Assembly (NCBI GenBank): GCA_963693365.1 | Contig: CAVNZM010000009.1 | Location: 4,216,001 to 4,280,000, forward strand | DNA: 64,000 bases | Source of the DNA: Amoebidium appalachense | Taxonomy: Eukaryota > Ichthyosporea | Reading direction: 5' to 3' | Part shown: positions 20,740 through 33,153 of the stretch, one piece after another | How the letters are laid out: each line of letters starts with the position of its first letter | Position numbering within the stretch: position 1 is the stretch's first letter | Notes under the pieces: generated by a model | The model's database searches: none | What the model saw: the letters and a program-made list of their open reading frames with translations, nothing else | What the model was told of the DNA's origin: nothing | Made by a program: the position numbers and the translations under genes

Positions 20740-20919
20740 GTGACACCGTTGCTTTCACATGACATGGGTTGCCTACACCCTGAGTCCAACCAACGGCATT
20801 GCACTCACCATTACTGTCATCATTGGACACACCCCAACGGTAAAGCAACGGCGCCAGTAAGGCTGCAAGCAACGGGAAACGTACTAGCAACGCTGTAAGC
20901 AACGGTATCGCTTACACCG
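20740..20919 (-). repeat. Right subterminal repeats of element F
   Basis: Words such as CCAACGGCATTGC, AAGCAACGG, GCTGCAAGCAACGG and GCTGTAAGCAACGG crowd this segment. Read inward from the right, the end begins CGGTGTAAGCGATACCGTTG, which aligns with 10436-10455 with few mismatches. Confidence 0.65.
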
Positions 20920-21695
20920 TCATGTATACCTGTGCACCTCTGCGTCCATGCCACTCACTAACCCTACCATTTTCACCAGTAGGAAGGGGTACCCCACAAA
21001 GTTCTTCCTTGCCTCGTCCTTGTACCGGCGGTGCCACGACAAGGAAAACTTAAACATGCCCGTCAGCAACTCCAACTGCTCGCACGTGAACCTAGGGAGG
21101 GGGTGCCCGTACAGCCTGTTCATGATATAAGGTACGTGCACGTAGTGCCATGTGAGCTTGTTCTGCCTCAAGACCCTCCTTGCCTGGTCTGCACTCTCTC
21201 TGTGTTGCACGCCCCTGAATGCTGCCACCACCCCCTCCTGCATGTCCCCCATAGACGCATTCAGCCCTTGCACCGACTGCAGCAGCTGCTTGAAGTGGTT
21301 AATGTGTCTGTACGGCTGAGACCTCTTTCTGTCCCAGAAGGCCGTGCATCCCTCGTACGTCTTCCTCCCCTCACCGTCACTCCCCTCCCACCCCCTCCCG
21401 TCGTACACCCGGTCCTCCTCCTCCTCCTCCCCCCCTCCCCCCTCCCTCCCCCCTCCTCGTACACGTACTCCTGGTCCCCTCCGTCGTGCTCGTATTCGTC
21501 GTGTTCCCCCGTGCACGTCTCAGCCTCTCCTTGCAGGATGCCCACCAACATGCACACGGTGGCTGTGGTTTTGGTTGTGTGGTGGTGGTGTTGCAGTACA
21601 TGTCATAGAGGAAGGGGCACAAGTCTAGCAGCTTCTCAGGGTAATACTATGTGGTGTCGGCCACCATACTTAGCAGTGTGTCCTCGTCCATTTTA
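20920..21695 (-). pseudogene. VLTF3-like late transcription factor, viral, broken
   Basis: The main frame (about 21516-20920) contains a block matching poxvirus late transcription factor VLTF3 family proteins. It has YRHINHFKQLLQ near its start, a helical middle, LTWHYVHVPYIMNRL, and RKNFVGYPFLLVKM near its end. VLTF3 activates late genes in nucleocytoplasmic large DNA viruses. The gene begins with an ATG at about 21693 (MDEDTLLSMV), but an in-frame TAG follows after 14 codons. The N-terminal region changes frame at least twice, once near the Cys-rich start of the middle part and once in the G-rich run at 21420-21455. The C-terminal end expected after the last helix is missing, because the frame stops exactly at the end of element F. 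Confidence 0.7.
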
Positions 21696-22169
21696 ATTTT
21701 AATTTTTTACGTGTGTGTGTGTGTGTGTGTGTGTGGTCTACGGGTGTTGCAAAAAGTGAAGTGTTTGTGTACATGTGTGTGCGCCTTTTATATGTTTTGG
21801 TGCCTGCTCTTTCTGGCAAGCCTCCCACCCTTGTATGCATGTACGGTGGTGGGGTTGGTGTTGTTTCTACCTGTGCCTGCATGTGGTGGTCTGCTGAACG
21901 ACACGTTTGTGTTTGTGTTTGCATTAAGTCCTGATTTTAATGGCTGTTGCCCCTCGTGCACACGGTGCACATGGTGTATACCTAAAAACACACTCTTTTT
22001 CTTTAAGTTCTTCTTCTGACCCCCCTGCCCGTGCACATGGTACCCCATTTTTCTATCTTTCAAAGCTAAGTTAACAGACACCTCATATAATTTTCAAATT
22101 TACTCTAATGTAACTTCAGGTGCTTAGACTACGTATGGTCCGCATGCTCTAACTAACCCCCTCCCCTAA
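21696..22169. other. Spacer between the viral-type genes
   Basis: AT-rich sequence contains a short (GT)n run (21712-21734) and no convincing gene. Open frames here are short and of unusual composition. It may hold the promoter of the VLTF3-like gene and the 3' end of the polymerase transcript. Confidence 0.5.
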
Positions 22170-24002
22170 TCAAACCTGCAGCGTGCCCTCCGGTGCAGCC
22201 CACCCAATGGGGTAGCTGCGTACACTACCGTCTGCCGCCTCAAACACCCCCCTCTTGTCGAAGGCACCCGACTGTGTCTTACGCTGGTCCTTGCTGGCCA
22301 GGTGGTAGTTGTGGGGGACCGGGCCGGGCACGGGTTCACGGAGCAGCCGGTGGTTGGTGACGCTCACACTCGGCAGCTCGCCGTGCACCAGCCTACAGAG
22401 GTTGGGCATGTTGACGGTGTCGGCTGCACGGCGGGAGAGGGTGATGCCCTTGACCTTGACGTCGGTCTTGCCGTCCTGGGTGCGGTAGGCATACGTCTTG
22501 GGGGCCACCCCCACGAACTCGACGATGGGGGTGGTGGTCTCGTTCTTCCAGTTGCCCAGCAGGTCGCCGTTGGTGGAGTCGATGTTGTGGCGGAGGTGGG
22601 GCACCCTGCTGTCGTAGTGGTACACGATGGAGTCGGTGTCCATGTACACCACCTGCTGGGGGGACAGGGACCGGAGGGCCCCGTAGAGGTGCAGCCGGGC
22701 ATGTGCCGTGACGTACGTGCCAATGGCAATGTTGGCATAGGAGGGGGGTGGGGCCGTCTCCTTCTTGGGCCGGTACTTGATGGCCACCCTCTGCTCGCCG
22801 ATGGGCTCGACGTCGAGCACCAGGAGGTTGGGGTTGGTCACCAGCAGCCTCAGCCGGTCAACGTCGTCGACAACCTCGATGGTGTCCAGCCCCGCCCTCT
22901 GCACCAACTTGCCCCAGAGGCTGTTCAGAAACAGCTTGCTGATGGTACGCAGGGCCGGGTTGGGGTCAAACTCGTCGGCGGTCACCGTAACGCCGTAGTG
23001 CTCCTTGAACAGGTGCACGAGGGCAGGAATGTCGGCCGGGTCGACGGTGGTGCTGGTGAGCTTCACCTTCAGGAACGTCTGCACGTACTTCCGGAAGAGG
23101 TTCTTGGTGCGTTTCTTGAAGTGCACCACGTCGTACACGTCGAGTATGGTGTATCCGTCACGCACGGCCACCTTCAACTCCTCCGTCGTCCACGTGCCCA
23201 CCAGCGCCCTCTCCTCGTCCGTGTGTGTGCACAGTGTGTGCTCACGTACCCTGGGGTTGCCGTCCTCGTCCATGCAGGTGGCCCGGGCCTCCTCCTTGCT
23301 GCTGCAGGCCCTGCACAGCACAAAGCCCAGCTTGTCGTACCCCTGGCCACCCGTCATTCGCACCGGCAGCACCGGAATGAAGAGGTCCTTGGGGGGCAGC
23401 ACCCTCACACGTGCAACACCAAAGTACCCTTTGGTCCTGGCCTGGGGGGAGCCGGGGGCCATACGGCACGTCTTGTCGAGCCTCTCCTTGAGCACCTGGG
23501 GGTCGGTGGCACCCCTGCAGGCCGTGGGTGCACGTGTCCAGCCGGCACCAGAACACGTTGTCGCAGAAGGAATGACGGTCTCTGCCAACCCCTGCCCCTG
23601 AGCCCTTGAGCTTGGTGCTGTGGTTGGCCATGCATTTGGTCGACGGGAAGAGGCCACAGCAGTCGTCACAACGGTAAGGCCATGCCTCCTCCCCTGCCCG
23701 TGCAAGCTGCAGACGGCGCTCGGGGGTCCACACACAGGCGTTGCCCTGGTTGTTGCGGTCCCCCTTTGACCCATAGTTGTCGCACTGGTTCACACAGCGG
23801 TGTTTCCCCATGTTCTTGCTCTGCACGGTCTGGTTGCAGTGGTAGCAGGTGCTGAGATTCCGTCGTGCCTCCCCCGTGTGGTTGCTGTGTCGTAGGCGCT
23901 CGATGGCCGTGCTGACACTGGAGGTGATGGCCGTGAAGTGGCTCAGCTTCTGGGAGTGGGCCAAGTACATGGTGCACAGCTTGGAGGGGGGCAGGGCCGT
24001 CA
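22170..24002 (-). pseudogene. Polinton-type protein-primed DNA polymerase B, truncated
   Basis: The C-terminal part (about 23515-22170) is a family B polymerase of the protein-primed type used by Polintons/Mavericks and related viruses. It has a VLPPKDLFIPVLPV-type thumb-proximal start, LCRACSS, ERALVGTW, the palm motif NSLWGK, and the catalytic YMDTDSIVY near 22650-22620. A PKTYAY...KVKGITL C-terminal block follows. The upstream part (24002-23515) is in another frame and carries Cys/His pairs (CYHCNQTV, HRCVNQC, CDDCCGLF) resembling zinc-binding modules found upstream of such polymerases. The frame changes near a G-rich stretch at about 23510-23525, and most of the exonuclease region is absent. 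The 5' end is cut by transposon B at 24003, and the frame runs straight into it. Confidence 0.8.
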
Positions 24003-25729
24003 TCAGCAATCTTGCGCGAACATCCAAAACATATCAAACCCATCTAGGATATGCAACTGTATATTAATGGATAGCGTTTGGATATCCACACGATATGTAG
24101 GATGGTTTCAGTCGAACATATCAATACCATCCACTGGATATATACAACATGTGTATTTCCTCCTGACCTCCAACCAATGTCCAATATATATGTAGTTGCA
24201 TGCTTAGATAGTGATCAAGATATTGCACCCCCAATAGATATCACATATGGATATCCATGCTGTACCTCCATTGGGCATCGTTGTGATATCACATATCTGG
24301 ATATGCAATCAATGCATATATGGATACATAAGTGCACCTATAATGGCCATTAAATACACATTAGATGCATATGAATGCTGACATCAAACGCCACCTGGTT
24401 GGTTCGGCATGTATTGGATATTAGACAGATGCCCACAATGGATATCGACGCTGGATATCCAATGATGGAATTTCAACTGCATTCCTCCGTTGGATAGCTA
24501 TATGGATATGTAACATTCTGGATATCCATTTGGATGCTTAGCTGTATATTAGACTGGATCAGTAACAACATATCCAATACATGACTGACAAGGATATCCG
24601 ATCAAAATCCCCATACAGATATCAAGATATCCCTGTAGCAAGACATGCAATACATCTAACAAGTATATCCAATGGCGGTCTATAGTGGATGTCCATATTA
24701 TATATCCATTATAATATCCAGATGGATCCCTAATACATGTGCACTTGACCCCAACGCTAATGAACAATGCATGCCCATATTGGATACGTTCCATGGATAT
24801 CCATTCCGATATCCAGATACATACGCATATGCTTGTCCACTAGACCCTCCTATAATAACCAAAGCATGACGATTCCACATATCCAATTAGATCACCAAAT
24901 ATGGCTCTGACGGTTATCCATATACACCCGCACGCTGATGTCCAATAGACATTATCATACTAAGACACAATGGATAGCTATACTGGTTATCTAGGCTCAA
25001 CATCCATACAGATATCTTGATACACCTGCATTTGCCCATCCACTAGACCCTAATACTAATATCCAATGCATGACGAAAATACATATCACAATAGACCCCC
25101 ATACCGATCTCCAACGGCTATCCATATGCACCCCTGCTTACCCATCCAATATATGTCGATATTCATATACAATGCATCACCATTCACAATATCTAAGCTT
25201 AATATCCAACATGATATGCGGATACATATACACCTACATATGCACTCGGCACCTATGTTGATACCTAATGCATGAAAAACAAAAATATCAAAGTAGATGC
25301 CCAACCTAATGCCTAACACTTAACAAACATACATGTTTTGGGATATCCATTTACACCACCCGTATCTAATACTTAAAATATCACTATAACAGCTATCTGG
25401 GCTGATACCCATACAGATAGCCAGATACATCTGTAGCTACATCTCTAGGGTATATCCACTGGATTAATTGCATAATTTTGGTACTGTATATCTGCAACAT
25501 ATCTATTAGTGTGTATTTGATGTGTAATAAGGCCTTTCCGGATAAACATTATACATCTTTACCGATCCATCGCATAACCATATGATGGCTAATGACCACC
25601 ATTGATAAATAATTTATGTCTGGCCTAATATCTATCACATAAGTAATACTTCTCCACGGTACAAAGTTACACAACCACGTTATACTCGGTTCCACAAATC
25701 AAGGGGAAGAAATAGATAAAAAAGAGGAA

Positions 25730-25732
<3 letters not shown>
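24003..25732 (-). repeat. Subterminal arm of element B
   Basis: This is the inverted copy of 3438-5165, of nearly equal length (1730 versus 1728). It contains many GGATATCC-like words and no gene. It begins with CATCAGCAATCTTGCGCG. Inverted arms 18.8 kb apart could pair or recombine, inverting the viral segment between them. Confidence 0.85.

Positions 25733-25790
<58 letters not shown>
25733..25790. repeat. (AT)n microsatellite at the inner arm boundary
   Basis: A pure (TA)n run of about 58 bases separates the arm of element B from the transposase stop codon region. The corresponding place in element A is a T-rich run (3420-3440). Confidence 0.9.
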
Positions 25791-25794
<4 letters not shown>

Positions 25795-25812
25795 GCCTTA
25801 AAAAAAAACATA

Positions 25813-26474
25813 TCACACGTGTGAATGGCCCAGGTTTGCAAAACGGTTCACTAGAAATTCCTCCTTCCCCCCCGGCACCACAGGCAGTGGAATACAATGG
25901 AAAATGCCGAGGATGGAGTCCACGTCGATGACATCATATCTCTGCTTCCTGGCATTTCCCACTCTCACAGTTTCCCATCCCATTTTAACACAGTCCGTGG
26001 CCGCATCTGTTTGCCCGAAATCGATGTAGTATCGGACAAACGCCTTATTCTGCTGCTTTCCGTTTGCACCGGTGCATTTGAATATCAGTACAACGTTTGC
26101 ATAGAAGTACAAGGGTTTTCCGTCAGAGTCTTCGCCGGCATTGATGATAATGTTATCATAACAATCACGGGGTCCATAGAACTTGTCGCAGGCCACTATT
26201 CGTACCCAATGATTGTCATTGATCCCCACCAACCGGATATATGCACTGTTGTAGCGGATAATATTCTGGGAATAGGGAACAGGTAGTTGTGCACGTGGCA
26301 CACTCTGGGGGTTGTCAGCAGAACACAAACTAAACTGGAGCTGTAACGGAAGGTGTATGAGGCATGCGTGGCGATCTGTGGATAGCAGTGGGTGTGGTTC
26401 GTAGTGTCTGTCTCTGTTGAAGAACACGTCGAGTTGCCCGAGGGCAATGACACAGTTTTTCTTGTCCTTTGCAC
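25813..26474 (-). CDS. C-terminal exon of the element B transposase
   Basis: The exon opens after a polypyrimidine tract and TTCACAG at 26475 and runs 220 codons to a TGA at 25813-25815. Starting in phase 1, it joins exactly to the exon ending at 51623. Features typical of the C-terminus of Plavaka-like transposases are visible: NHWVRIVACDKFYG, AFVRYYIDFG, KMGWETVRVG, then YDVIDVDSILGIFHCIPLP and FLVNRFANLGH. No frame disruption is seen. The intervening intron contains the whole Ngaro element, so a transcript would have to remove about 25 kb. Confidence 0.75.
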
Positions 26475-26499
26475 CTGTGAAGAAGAGGGAAAAAAAAAA

Positions 26500-28178
<1,679 letters not shown>

Positions 28179-28346
28179 GGTTTTATTTGTGGAATTTATT
28201 GACATAAATATTTTTCTGGGTAAACACGTAGGATGGGTGTTCGATATTGACATAACCATGTAGGCTTCGTTTCGTGTTTTAGCAGTTCGCGATTGGCCGC
28301 TCGCACACGGGCACCTATTAGCTAATCAAAACATCAGATTCCACAT

Positions 28347-29804
28347 TGTGATAAACAAATCGTTGGTGAGTGAGAGAAGAAGAGTGGAACAAAGACGAGA
28401 GTTTGGTTGTGGAAGGAACTTCTGGCTTCAAGCCTGTTGCTCCGTTTTTATGCCTGCTGCGCCGAGTCGGGCTCTGCACGCATTGGTCACCTAGCCGGAT
28501 TAACTGGATAGATCGGCTAAGCCAATCATATTGGCATCACATGGTACGGGGTCAAGCAAGCTCGTCCCCGAGCTTGACAGTAAAGCAAAGTCTACATATA
28601 AACGTTTTGTTGGTTGTTGAAAAAAAAAATTATAAATAGTTACATAGCACTCATACATGCATGCAGGCTGAGTTACGGTCTGCATGTACGTGCAATAAAG
28701 GTGGGCACACTGGCATGTGCATAACGGTTGCTTACTCGGTAAAACCTCCAAAAGGCCTTTCAGCGTTCCATTTTCCCTGTGCCAACTAGTCTTTTGCTAG
28801 GGAGGGGTCACAGGTATAGGAGCCAGGTTTTCTAATAGTGTTGTCTCCAGAGTTGCTCCAGTGACCGTCCTCGTCCTTGTTGCTGGCAATGGGACGATGT
28901 TGTAGTTGCTCTTGCCGTGGTGGTTGGGGTGTGTGAACTAGGGAAAGTCAGTGGTTAGAAGTGTTTATGTTGTGAACCTTGGTTGTTGATACTGAATAGG
29001 GCCAGAAGGGATGTTGACGGAAACAGGTGTTTCCAGGTGTGGTTGTGTGTGTGGTTAGGTTTGGTTAGTTGTGTTATGTTGTTGCAAAGGGAAAGCACTG
29101 AGGGCAGAGTCGACGTGGGGTTCCAACCGGGCTGTTAGAGTCGTCGTTGTTTGTTTGTGCCCCTAAACCACGTTCCGCCAGCCCAGTGTAAGAGGTAAAG
29201 GCTTCTTAGAAGTTGAAATAAACGGGTTATAGAGGTGGAAAAAAAAGAAGGGGGGTGGCCGGTTGTTAACAAAGTTAGGTGGTATCCGTGCATTGTTTTC
29301 TCGGTTTTTGATAAAGCTTGACTTTTGAAGATCTTTGGCAAAACGATGTGCACGCATCTGATGTGCAGACATGCAACATGGGCTGGAGAGAAACGAAAAA
29401 CTTTCCTTGTGTAGGGCTGCAGTCTGGGGCTGGCGCGGGACCTGGTGCAGACAGAAGAGAAGCCAGGCGTAGAAGAAGAGCGCTCAGCAGGGCAGCGTAG
29501 CAGAGTTGTAGCGCAGCACGGGGCCCATAGCGTGCTGATGGCTTGGTGATGTCCAGAGAAGGGCTCGAGGCAATGAAGCCTTCGAGGAGGAAAGACCTCT
29601 CTGCTACCATGTGATAAACAAATCGTTGGTGAGTGAGAGAAGAAGAGTGGAACAAAGACGAGAGTTTGGTTGTGGAAGGAACTTCTGGCTTCAAGCCTGT
29701 TGCTCCGTTTTTATGCCTGCTGCGCCGAGTCGGGCTCTGCACGCATTGGTCACCTAGCCGGATTAACTGGATAGATCGGCTAAGCCAATCATATTGGCAT
29801 CACA
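28347..29804 (+). mobile_element. TRIM-like non-autonomous LTR retrotransposon
   Basis: Terminal direct repeats of 195 bases (28347-28541 and 29610-29804) begin TGTGAT and end ATCACA. The insertion is flanked by ACAT (28343-28346 and 29805-29808). The uninterrupted site is seen in the Ngaro A2 repeat (50860-50875). Directly after the left repeat, TGGTACGGGGTC could be a primer-binding site. The internal 1068 bases carry no coding sequence for gag or pol, so mobilisation would need another element's proteins. The two terminal repeats look identical, so the insertion is recent. Confidence 0.85.
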
Positions 29805-29893
29805 ACATATCGCTAGACCGATTTTGATTGGTTCGATTCAGATTCACATATCACTGGAACGATTTTCAATTGGCTCAGGTCGGTAGGCTTAGG

Positions 29894-29900
29894 TATATAA
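29894..29900 (+). promoter_or_regulatory. TATA box in Ngaro repeat A1
   Basis: TATATAA in AGGTATATAAGCAAG is conserved in A1 and in A2 (about 50953-50959). It precedes the presumed gag leader and is a likely promoter of the retroelement transcript. Confidence 0.45.
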
Positions 29901-30355
29901 GCAAGACAGTTTTCAGCAGATCAGCAAGCTACAAACACATCTTCTGTGTTGAGCACCTACAGCCCTTACGGCTATACATTTTCTTTTCACACTCCGTGAC
30001 AACTCTTGACACGAGCTTCTGTCACACCTTGACAATCGTGCCATCCTTGCAAGTTCAGCTTGCCCTCGTGTCCTCCTCGCAAGTTAGGCTTGCACTCCTG
30101 CCTGTTCCGTCCCGGTTAGGGCTAGTCGCCCTACAAGTTCCTCGACACTTCAAGAAGATTTCCTGACATGGTCCCTCACGCGCCGCGCCGCTGTGATCTA
30201 AGTCCCTACCACTCGTCTAATTTCAAACCCCGTTTTCAATCCCGATGGCCTAGAATTTCACACCCCGTTTCGATCCGCATTGACTATCCTCGCTCATAGT
30301 CCTTGCCCGATTGCCCTTCTGAGTATTCAAATACGGTACTCCAATCGCGTCGCTT

Positions 30356-31363
30356 ATGTTAAACCCAGTCAAAGCACCTTGTGCTTTCCTACTGTTCAGG
30401 AGTCCTGACCCCAAGTCCCTGCCAGAACAGCTCACCGTGTTCAACCCGCCTCCTTCCCTGTTTTCCCACCCTGTTTCCCGCCATGTCTCCCCCCACCATG
30501 ACTTCACTGTCGATGGATACCTCACATTCCATTGGTCTGCCCCGCATTCCAGCAGCATTTTTTCCTCAGATCACAAGGCCAGCCTCGTCGAGATCTCAGC
30601 TACCCCAAACCCTGCACGGCCCCAGTTCCCCTGCAGCTGTTCCCCCCCTGTTGCCACCCGACCCCGGCCAGCTACACATGCTGCCAGGTCCGGTCGTTCC
30701 AATCCACGTTTCTGCCCAGCCAGCCTACCGTGCTGCCTGCCCATCCACGTTTCTGCCCCGCCAGCCTACCGTGCTGCCCGCCCCCGTTACCAAAGCCCCT
30801 GACCCGACCCAGTTAACCTTCTCCGTCCGGACTTACCTGCCTTTGACCCTGCCTCCGTCGTGCCTGATCCCAAAACCAATCCCGTCAAAGCCCCTCCTCC
30901 CCTCCCTGTTCCGGCTTTCCCAGTAACCCCCGAGCAGCAAGAACCCTCAGGCTCGACGCCCCTCCAAACGAATTTCAAATTACGCGACCTCCGCAACCAG
31001 CTGCCCAACGCCCCCGCGGGCACTGACGCGCCTCCGGCGGCCCCCACCACCACGGACCCTCCAAGCCACTCTCCCCTCTACCCCTGAAGCCCCCCCTCAG
31101 GCCTGTCCCATGTAGTACCCCAAGCCCGGCTGTGGTCTTGATGGCTTCACACCGCCCCACAAGCCCGGCGGGGGACAAACCCCCAACCGCCCTGACCCGC
31201 ACCCCGGCCTGGCAACACCGGCCCGATCGGTGGAGCTACCCGCCACACACTACATGAATTTCCACATTTAAGGTCGGTCCTGCGTTAAGCAGCCCTGCCC
31301 CCTCTCCCACGTGTGCCCGCTCTGCTCTGGCACACACTCCCGCAAAGACTGCAAGCCTAATGC
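30356..31363 (+). pseudogene. Ngaro/DIRS gag-like gene, degraded
   Basis: A Pro-rich region (from about 30480) changes frame near 30800. It then reads FDPASVVPDPKTNPVKAP and NFKLRDLRNQLPNAP to a stop at about 31087. The hallmark lies further downstream: QPCPLSHVCPLCSGTHSRKDC (about 31288-31350), a Cys/His module (C-x2-C-x3-H-x4-C with a preceding Cys pair) typical of DIRS/Ngaro Gag. A TAA interrupts the frame just before it (near 31270), and a TAG follows it. The gene is inactivated. The copia insertion lies 30 bases downstream of the final stop. Confidence 0.6.
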
Positions 31364-31392
31364 CTAGTCTACGCGCACACCCACACACACAG

Positions 31393-32332
31393 TGTTATAA
31401 TACGTAGTATTTACATATTGTAAGATCTTCTCAGTTCGTGTTATGTTTTCATTCATTTACTTAATGAAAAAGATGTGCTCCTTGTACGTAAATTATGACA
31501 TCGATCTCCAGTGTATTTGAGTACTTGTAATCGTGTTGTGTCGGCTATATTCGTGTGTTTAGATATCGATTACAGCAACTGATTATAGGTACACGAGTCT
31601 ACCCAGTGAGGGAGACACGTGTACATGTTATGTGTACATGAATATCTTCGGTTATAACTGTGTTTTGCTGTTCGTGTTTTCTGTCCTGCTTTCTTTTCTT
31701 TTTCTTCTTTCTTCTTCTTTTCTTTTCTCTTTCTTTCTTCTCTTGTTTCCTTTCATTTAATTATATTTCTCTCTCACTAATATACGTTGAGTAGATTTAT
31801 ATTACTCGTTATGTTTTGATTGGTAGGAAAAAAAAACACTTAGGTTACACTTTAGCTTGTCAGGTATGATTCATAGCTTAGTCAACCACTTTTGTTTTGT
31901 GTGTTGCCGTACTATATCCAATCAGTGGACTTAGTCAGAAAATGTCTGAGTCTTTGTAGCCGATGATAGATTAGAAACATCACCTCTTTCCTCGTTACTC
32001 TTCACCTCTTTTCTTTCTTATAGCTGTGACCTATGGTGTGTGTTCCCGCGTCTCCGGATCTATCCGGGAAATAATCAGTTAATTGTGATTGGTTATTTTA
32101 GACATAGATCTGATTTCCGACTGGTCGGAAATCATGTATGGATTTAACTTAAGGGAATTTCAGGTATTTATTAGCGATCAAAATAAATTGAGTTCAGTCG
32201 TGTCTAAACATTGATGTCTATTGTGTACACTTCTCCGATCGTTCCGTGTTTTGTTGTTGTGTGTGTCTGTGGTGTTTTCACACTGCACCACTGTGTCTCT
32301 GCTTACATCCCAAATACTTATACAATTTAACA
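31393..32332 (+). repeat. Copia 5' LTR
   Basis: Starts TGTTATAATACGTAG and ends ACAATTTAACA. The following GGTTATGCAGCCC resembles the half-tRNA initiator-Met primer site used by Ty5/copia-like elements (GGTTATGAGCCC), with one base extra or different; that reading is tentative. Confidence 0.9.
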
Positions 32333-32394
32333 GGTTATGCAGCCCTTTTGCACGCTCCCAACACACATCTAGAACTCGCGCTCGTTTTTCAATC

Positions 32395-33153
32395 ATGGAT
32401 CCAAACAAAACTGGCGTAAACAAAATCACCATGTGGAAAGGTGAAGGGAAGACTGGTCCCGATAGCAAAACCACCTATTTTCAATGGGAAATCATTTTTC
32501 TCGGCATGATGACCGGCACTAAAGGTGTCCGACTCGTGGATGTTGTACTTGCTGACAACTATGTCCCCCCTACCACCGTCGCGGTTGACGGTGAACCTCC
32601 CTTCTATGGCTACGGCACTACCGCGGAACTCAAAGAGGCCCGCAATTGCCTCCTGCTCCATATGATACAGAACATCGACCCTTCCGTCCTTACCACCGTT
32701 GCCCAATACCGTATTGGCATGGACCCTGAACGGGCCATGTGGAAATTCCGTCAACACTATCTCCAAGGCAAACCCGATCAGATCCGCATCCTTCACCGTC
32801 AGTGGGATGCCTGTGCCCTTCAGCCCGGTGAATCATTCACCACCTACCTGAGCCGTCTGCAGACCATCGTGAACCAGCTCCAGTCTCTCCAAGATGAGTC
32901 CATTCACTTCACTCGTCTAGCTGAGAAGTTCTTCAATGAACTCACCACCAGAGACGACCTCACCCCTGAGTTCAACCGTCTTATCGAAGACTATCACTTC
33001 GGTGATAAGCTATTCCCCGACTTCGAGTCCCTCCACAACCACGTCAAGGGCATCGAGTTACGTCAAGACCTCAAGATGCAACTCCGGAACAACCGTGCCC
33101 ACCGTGCCTCCAAGTCCAGCATGGCATTAAATGCCAGTGCTCCCCCCCCGTGA
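32395..33153 (+). CDS. gag: Copia Gag
   Basis: The ATG at 32395 (MDPNKTGVNKITMWKGEG) opens a frame of about 252 residues ending at a TGA at 33151-33153. The central part (QYRIGMDPERAMWKFRQHYLQGK, QPGESFTTYLSRLQTIVNQL) has the pattern of the copia-type gag polyprotein (UBN2-like) that forms the retroelement particle. The zinc knuckle lies downstream in the next frame, so the stop reflects a one-base shift in the C8 run at 33142-33149. An intact relative would probably read gag-pol as one frame. Confidence 0.8.
   Translation: MDPNKTGVNKITMWKGEGKTGPDSKTTYFQWEIIFLGMMTGTKGVRLVDVVLADNYVPPTTVAVDGEPPFYGYGTTAELKEARNCLLLHMIQNIDPSVLTTVAQYRIGMDPERAMWKFRQHYLQGKPDQIRILHRQWDACALQPGESFTTYLSRLQTIVNQLQSLQDESIHFTRLAEKFFNELTTRDDLTPEFNRLIEDYHFGDKLFPDFESLHNHVKGIELRQDLKMQLRNNRAHRASKSSMALNASAPPP

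Larger units (their letters stand above)
28179..29990 (+). repeat. Ngaro left repeat A1, split by a TRIM
   Basis: 28179-28346 and 29809-29990 together make 350 bases matching 50700-51049 nearly base for base. The interruption is the TRIM-like element with its 4-base duplication. Confidence 0.9.

Noticed and set aside
20587-20898. Plus-strand open frame at the right end of element F
   Set aside because: It is made of (GT)n/poly-G translation and of the CAACG subterminal repeats.
22302-23609. 435-codon open frame on the plus strand over the polymerase gene
   Set aside because: Antisense shadow of the GC-rich polymerase coding strand; composition is Val/Gly/His-rich and matches no domain.
24003-25732. 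Inverted arms considered as terminal repeats of one 22-kb Polinton spanning 3.4-25.7 kb
   Set aside because: The CATCAGCAATCTT termini lie at the inner ends of the arms and transposase exons lie beyond the outer ends, so the arms belong to two separate elements facing each other.
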